Assembly (NCBI GenBank): GCA_934670025.1
Contig: CAKUOS010000012.1
Location: 1-42,297 of the forward strand
Length of the DNA stretch: 42,297 nucleotides
DNA from: an uncultured Oscillospiraceae bacterium
GTDB taxonomy: Bacteria; Bacillota; Clostridia; Oscillospirales; Oscillospiraceae
Direction of reading: 5' to 3'
Shown: positions 39,108-42,297 of the stretch, in pieces
How positions within the stretch are numbered: the stretch's first letter is position 1
Layout: every line of letters starts with the position of its first letter
Notes under the pieces: generated by a model
Told to the model about the DNA's origin: nothing
Databases searched by the model: none
The model's input: only the letters and a program-made list of their open reading frames with translations
Made by a program: the position numbers and the translations under genes

Positions 39108-40181
39108 TCAGGCGTTCTGGCTCTTTTGCAGCTTTTCGGCCTGATCGGCGGTGACGAGCGCGTCGATCAGCTCGTCGAGCGCGCCGTCCATGATCGCGTC
39201 GATCTTATAGAGCGTCAGGCCGATGCGGTGGTCGGTGACGCGGCCCTGGGGGAAATTATAGGTGCGGATGCGCTCGTTGCGCATTCCGGTGCCGACCTGA
39301 CTGCGGCGCTCGGACGTGACGGCGGAGTCGATGCGCTCCTGTTCGAGCTGATAGAGCTTGGAGGCGAGCATCTGCATACATTTTTCGCGGTTCTGCACCT
39401 GACTGCGCTCTTCCTGACAGGCAACGACGATGCCCGACGGCTTGTGGATGAGGCGCACGGCGGAGGAGGTCTTATTGATGTGCTGGCCGCCCGCACCGGA
39501 CGAGCGGTAGACCTGCATCTCGATATCCTCGGGGCGGATGTCGATCTCGGCCTGCTCCATCTCGGGCAGCACGGCGACCGTCGCGGTCGAGGTATGGACG
39601 CGGCCGCCCGACTCCGTCTCCGGGACGCGCTGGACGCGGTGGACCCCGGATTCAAATTTGAGTCTGGAGTATGCGCCCGCGCCGCGGATCTCAAAATCGG
39701 CCTCTTTGACGCCGCCAAGCTCCGTCTCATTATAATTGAGGAGCGTGACGGTCCAGCGTTTGGATTCGGCGTACATGGTGTACATCCGGTAGAGGCTGTG
39801 CGCGAACAGGGCGCTCTCTTCGCCGCCGACGCCGCCGCGGATCTCCATGATGACGCTCTTTTCATCGTTCGGGTCGCGCGGCAGAAGGAGGATCTTCAGC
39901 TCCTGCTCCAGCTTTTCCAGCGTTTTTTTATTTTCGGAGAATTCCGACTGGCACAGAGCTTTCATCTCCGGATCAAGGCCCTCGGCGAGCATGGCGCGCA
40001 GATCGTCCTGCTCGGAAAGCGTCTTCTGATAGGCGCGGTAGGCCGAGACGACCGGCTCGAGCTGCCGCTGCTCCTTTAACAGCTGCGCGGCGGCCTTTGC
40101 GTCGTTATAAAAATCGGGCGCGGCCGCGCGCGCCTCCATCTCGAGATAGCGCGCCTCGACCAGCTTCAGCTTTTCCAGCAT
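39108..40181 (-). CDS. prfA: Peptide chain release factor 1
   Basis: Release factor 1 reads UAA and UAG and frees the finished protein on the ribosome. It has 357 residues, the usual length. The universal GGQ loop is in YRSSGAGGQHINKTSSAVRL, whose Gln is normally methylated by PrmC. The codon-recognition domain carries the P-x-T-like motif region of RF1 upstream (RVPETESGGRVHTST). The N-terminal coiled-coil (LEKLKLVEARYLEMEARA) is typical. The ATG at 40181 has GAGGA six bases upstream. It heads the run prfA-Sua5-coaE/M18. Confidence 0.96.
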   Translation of the reverse strand: MLEKLKLVEARYLEMEARAAAPDFYNDAKAAAQLLKEQRQLEPVVSAYRAYQKTLSEQDDLRAMLAEGLDPEMKALCQSEFSENKKTLEKLEQELKILLLPRDPNDEKSVIMEIRGGVGGEESALFAHSLYRMYTMYAESKRWTVTLLNYNETELGGVKEADFEIRGAGAYSRLKFESGVHRVQRVPETESGGRVHTSTATVAVLPEMEQAEIDIRPEDIEMQVYRSSGAGGQHINKTSSAVRLIHKPSGIVVACQEERSQVQNREKCMQMLASKLYQLEQERIDSAVTSERRSQVGTGMRNERIRTYNFPQGRVTDHRIGLTLYKIDAIMDGALDELIDALVTADQAEKLQKSQNA

Positions 40182-40210
40182 ATCGTTCCTCACATCGTTT
40201 CGTTTATCCT

Positions 40211-40239
40211 ATCATACTCTATTTTACCCGCAACGTCAA
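40211..40239 (-). promoter_or_regulatory. prfA promoter
   Basis: Read leftwards: TTGACG (40239-40234), 17 bp, TATGAT (40216-40211), 30 bp before the ATG. Confidence 0.8.
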
Positions 40240-40295
40240 ATATCCGCGCCGTTTTTGCGCATACTAATCAAAGATTTTTGAAGGGAAGTGCGTGT

Positions 40296-41006
40296 ATGAA
40301 GAGGTTTTTCTGTCTGCTGGCCTTGCTGCTTCTTCTGACACAGCCGCTGCGTGCGTCCGACGCGCCGAAGGGGTATCTGGCCCTGACGTTCGACGATGGG
40401 CCGTCGGGCGAATTGACCGGAGAACTGCTGGACGGGCTTGCCGCGCGCGGCGTGAAGGCGACGTTTTTCGTCTGCACGTACCGCATCGAGCAGTTTCCCG
40501 ATACGCTCGCGCGCATCGCGGAAGAGGGGCATGAGATCGGACTGCACAGCTGCTGCCACGACTATATGCATAAGATGGAAAAGGACGCGATCACGGAGGA
40601 TCTGACGGAAAATCTGGAGGCGGTCGCGGAGGTGAGCGGCGTGCGCGCGCGGCTGTTCCGTCCGCCCGGCGGACTTTACAGTCAGGCGCTGCTGGAGGCG
40701 GCAAGGGAGCTGGAGCTGTCGGTCGTTTTATGGTCGGTCGATCCGTGCGACTGGGACGAGAATGCATGGGACAGCGTTTTGCCGACGGTCGTATCTGACG
40801 CGCACGACGGCGCGGTGATCTTGATGCACGATCTGTCGGAGCATTCGGTCAGTTGTGCGCTGGCGGCGGTCGACCGGCTACAGGCTGAGGGGTATGCGTT
40901 CTGCACGGTGTCGCAGCTGGCGGACGTGCGCGGCGTGACGCTGCGGCCGGGAGAAGTATACACGGCGTTTCGGCCGAAGGTTGACGCGGACGGCGTTTCG
41001 GGGTAA
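40296..41006 (+). CDS. Secreted polysaccharide deacetylase (NodB family)
   Basis: This 236-residue exported enzyme has a signal peptide (MKRFFCLLALLLLLTQPLRA, cleavage near residue 20) and a NodB domain. The active-site motifs are TFDDGPS (Asp33 base, Asp34 metal), HEIGLHSCCHDYM with the two metal His (His-Ser-Cys-Cys-His), RLFRPPGGLYS (Arg) and VILMHDLS (catalytic His). Such enzymes remove acetyl groups from peptidoglycan GlcNAc or other surface sugars, conferring lysozyme resistance; the target here is not known. AAGGGAAG precedes the ATG. It is followed by a strong terminator. Confidence 0.94.
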   Translation: MKRFFCLLALLLLLTQPLRASDAPKGYLALTFDDGPSGELTGELLDGLAARGVKATFFVCTYRIEQFPDTLARIAEEGHEIGLHSCCHDYMHKMEKDAITEDLTENLEAVAEVSGVRARLFRPPGGLYSQALLEAARELELSVVLWSVDPCDWDENAWDSVLPTVVSDAHDGAVILMHDLSEHSVSCALAAVDRLQAEGYAFCTVSQLADVRGVTLRPGEVYTAFRPKVDADGVSG

Positions 41007-41011
41007 AATAG

Positions 41012-41039
41012 AAAAAGCGCCGCAGGTGCGGCGCTTTTT
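41012..41039 (+). terminator. Intrinsic terminator after the deacetylase gene
   Basis: AAAAAGCGCCGC pairs with GCGGCGCTTTTT around AGGT (12 bp). Confidence 0.93.
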
Positions 41040-41067
41040 CTCTACTTTTTATAAAGGAGACGTACAT

Positions 41068-41622
41068 ATGGACAAGCAGGCCCTTCGCGCCGGGATCCGC
41101 GCGAAAAAGCGCGCCATGACGCCCGCACAGGTCGAGGATGCGAGCGCGCGTCTGGCGGAGCTTCTGTTCCGTCACCCGGCCTATGAACAGGCAAAGAGCA
41201 TTTACGGATATCTGTCGTACAATCAGGAGGTGCGCACGGCGGCCATTCTTGCGCGCGCGCAGAAGGACGGCAAGCGCGTGGCCGTGCCGAAGGTATTCGG
41301 AGACACGATGAAGTTCCTCTGGCTGGATGATCTGTCGGCTGTCGCGCCGGGTGCGTACAACATCCCCGAGCCCATCGCCGACGGCCCGGAGGCCGGCGAT
41401 GAGACGGCGCTGATTTTGATGCCGGGCCTCGCCTTTGATCCGCAGGGGCACCGGTGCGGCTACGGCGGCGGATTTTACGACAAATATCTCGCGGCGCACA
41501 CGCAGCACGTGACGCTGGCGCTGTGCTACGGGTTCCAGATGTTTGAGCATCTGGACGTGGACGCATACGACATCCCGGTGCAGTACGTCATCTCGGTTCC
41601 TGTTGAGGAGGCGCGCGCATGA
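41068..41622 (+). CDS. 5-formyltetrahydrofolate cyclo-ligase
   Basis: This 184-residue cytosolic enzyme converts 5-formyl-THF to 5,10-methenyl-THF using ATP, returning folate to one-carbon metabolism. The N-terminus (MDKQALRAGIRAKKRAMTPA) has the basic ATP-binding stretch. The C-terminal motif PGLAFDPQGHRCGYGGGFYD is diagnostic of the MTHFS/YgfA family. AAAGGAG lies eight bases before the ATG at 41068; the upstream open frame crosses the terminator and is rejected. It overlaps the next gene by four bases (ATGA). Confidence 0.95.
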   Translation: MDKQALRAGIRAKKRAMTPAQVEDASARLAELLFRHPAYEQAKSIYGYLSYNQEVRTAAILARAQKDGKRVAVPKVFGDTMKFLWLDDLSAVAPGAYNIPEPIADGPEAGDETALILMPGLAFDPQGHRCGYGGGFYDKYLAAHTQHVTLALCYGFQMFEHLDVDAYDIPVQYVISVPVEEARA

Positions 41623-42194
41623 GTCCGTATATCCTGATGCTGATCGTATGCGCGGCCGTATTTCTGGTCTGCTTTCTGATCGACACGCTGCTGAAGGTCA
41701 TTTTTCCGAAATCGAAGCTCGAAAAGAGCAAGCAGGCCGTGCGGCCGCCGCGCCGCAGCGCGGTGATCGGCGTGATCCTGGCGTTTCTGGGGCTGGCGGT
41801 GGTCGTGCGCATCGCGCCGAAGGAGCACGACACGCTGCTGCTGATCGGCGCGATCGGCGCGATGGTGATCGGCGCGGTTTTGCTGTGTACGTATTTTTCC
41901 GTCGTCATTTACTACGACGACGAGGGGTTCCTCTACAAGGCGTGGGGTCACGGGAAGCAGGAATTCCGCTACAGCCAAATTAAAGGGCAGCGGAGTCTTC
42001 TCACGCGCGGCGGCGTCAACACGATTTTGTTTGTCGGCGACGCGGAGATCAATCTCTACGGCGCGATGCAGAATCTGAACGCATTTTTGAGCAAGGCGTT
42101 TTTCAAATGGTGCCAGGTCAAGGGCATCGACCCCGATTCCGTTGAAAATAACCCCCGCATGGCGACATATTTCCCCGATCCGGACGATAAATAA
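41619..42194 (+). CDS. Integral membrane protein with PH-like tail, unknown function
   Basis: This 191-residue protein has three membrane helices (about 4-24, 48-62 and 74-96) and a soluble tail of about 90 residues (VVIYYDDEGFLYKAWGHGKQ, then EFRYSQIKGQRSLLTRGGVN, LFVGDAEINLYGAMQNLNAF). The strand pattern and I-x-Y-x-D-D-E-G-F start resemble bacterial PH-like domains of membrane proteins (DUF6560-type). That assignment is tentative and no function is known. It is translationally coupled to the cyclo-ligase gene, which is probably only a transcriptional convenience. Confidence 0.8.
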   Translation: MSPYILMLIVCAAVFLVCFLIDTLLKVIFPKSKLEKSKQAVRPPRRSAVIGVILAFLGLAVVVRIAPKEHDTLLLIGAIGAMVIGAVLLCTYFSVVIYYDDEGFLYKAWGHGKQEFRYSQIKGQRSLLTRGGVNTILFVGDAEINLYGAMQNLNAFLSKAFFKWCQVKGIDPDSVENNPRMATYFPDPDDK

Positions 42195-42227
42195 CCAAAC
42201 AGGTGAAAAACACGCGGCAGTGATATG

Positions 42228-42276
42228 CTCCCTCTATGAGAGACAGTGAAATAAAACACTGTTTCCATAGGGGGAG
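42228..42276 (+). promoter_or_regulatory. Long leader hairpin hiding the ribosome site of the last gene
   Basis: CTCCCTCTATG (42228-42238) pairs with CATAGGGGGAG (42266-42276). The stem continues, after one bulged A, as GAGACAGTG/CACTGTTTC with loop AAATAAAA, giving about 20 pairs with two G-T wobbles. The ribosome site GGGGGAG lies in the 3' arm, so translation of the next gene should be repressed unless the stem opens. No T-run follows, so it is not a simple terminator. Confidence 0.7.
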
Positions 42277-42282
42277 AAATTT

Positions 42283-42297
42283 ATGTCTAAAAGCAAA
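42283..42297 (+). CDS. Start of a gene cut by the window edge
   Basis: GGGGGAG and, six bases later, ATG followed by TCT AAA AGC AAA (MSKSK...) up to the last base. Only five codons are visible. The leader hairpin over the ribosome site is what IS200/IS605 transposase (tnpA) genes have, so that is one guess, but the sequence seen cannot decide. Confidence 0.5.

Overview
The window is chromosomal DNA from a GC-rich, anaerobe-type Firmicute. The gene set fits the Clostridia, most likely the Oscillospirales/Oscillospiraceae. The evidence is an Asp23-FakA pair, BlaI/M56 sensor pairs, a YmdB-YhaO-YhaN-type operon, an L,D-transpeptidase with an SLH-like N-terminus, CbiMQO metal uptake, canonical AGGAGG ribosome sites and SigA-type promoters in high-GC DNA. 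The genus is inference. I see no rRNA, tRNA, CRISPR array, prophage or defence island. High GC opens long antisense frames throughout, and these are left out.

Layout. Bases 1-4.8 kb hold the 3' part of gpmI, an unknown lipoprotein, an Asp23-family protein and the fatty-acid kinase FakA, ending in a strong bidirectional terminator. At 4.8-10.3 kb, two BlaI-type repressor/M56 metalloprotease pairs are transcribed away from each other across a 145-bp control region that carries two different kinds of operator. At 10.3-14.9 kb (minus strand) are a DUF975 membrane protein, a cobalt/nickel ECF transporter (CbiM with a fused PDGLE domain, CbiQ, CbiO) and MutY. At 15.0-18.2 kb are a HAD phosphatase, an MFS transporter and a glycerophosphodiesterase. 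At 18.2-21.8 kb are a DEDDh exonuclease, an amidase-like protein, a 440-bp non-coding stretch with inverted-repeat elements, and an ECF sigma factor with its membrane partner. At 21.9-25.9 kb is a tightly coupled YmdB/YhaO/YhaN-like operon. At 26-28.4 kb a lone ABC ATPase diverges from an L,D-transpeptidase. At 28.4-33.5 kb is a complete branched-chain amino acid ABC operon, livKHMGF. At 33.7-40.2 kb are a CDF metal exporter, an M14 carboxypeptidase, an in-frame CoaE-M18 aminopeptidase fusion, Sua5/TsaC and prfA. At 40.3-42.3 kb are a polysaccharide deacetylase, 5-formyl-THF cyclo-ligase, a membrane protein and the first five codons of another gene behind a long hairpin.

How the genes work together. 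Most of the window is core metabolism, translation and cell-envelope upkeep. The less ordinary parts are: (i) the double BlaI/M56 control region, where both sensor ectodomains lack a recognisable penicillin-binding domain; (ii) the coaE frame, which has no stop codon before the aminopeptidase, although the aminopeptidase keeps its own Shine-Dalgarno and ATG; (iii) two families of short non-coding inverted-repeat elements; (iv) a hairpin at the right edge that buries the ribosome site of the last gene, as IS200 left ends do; and (v) divergent mutY/HAD promoters built on one shared -35 box. I see no clear evidence of a wholly new multi-gene system. The BlaI/M56 locus and the CoaE-M18 fusion are the best candidates for something undescribed.
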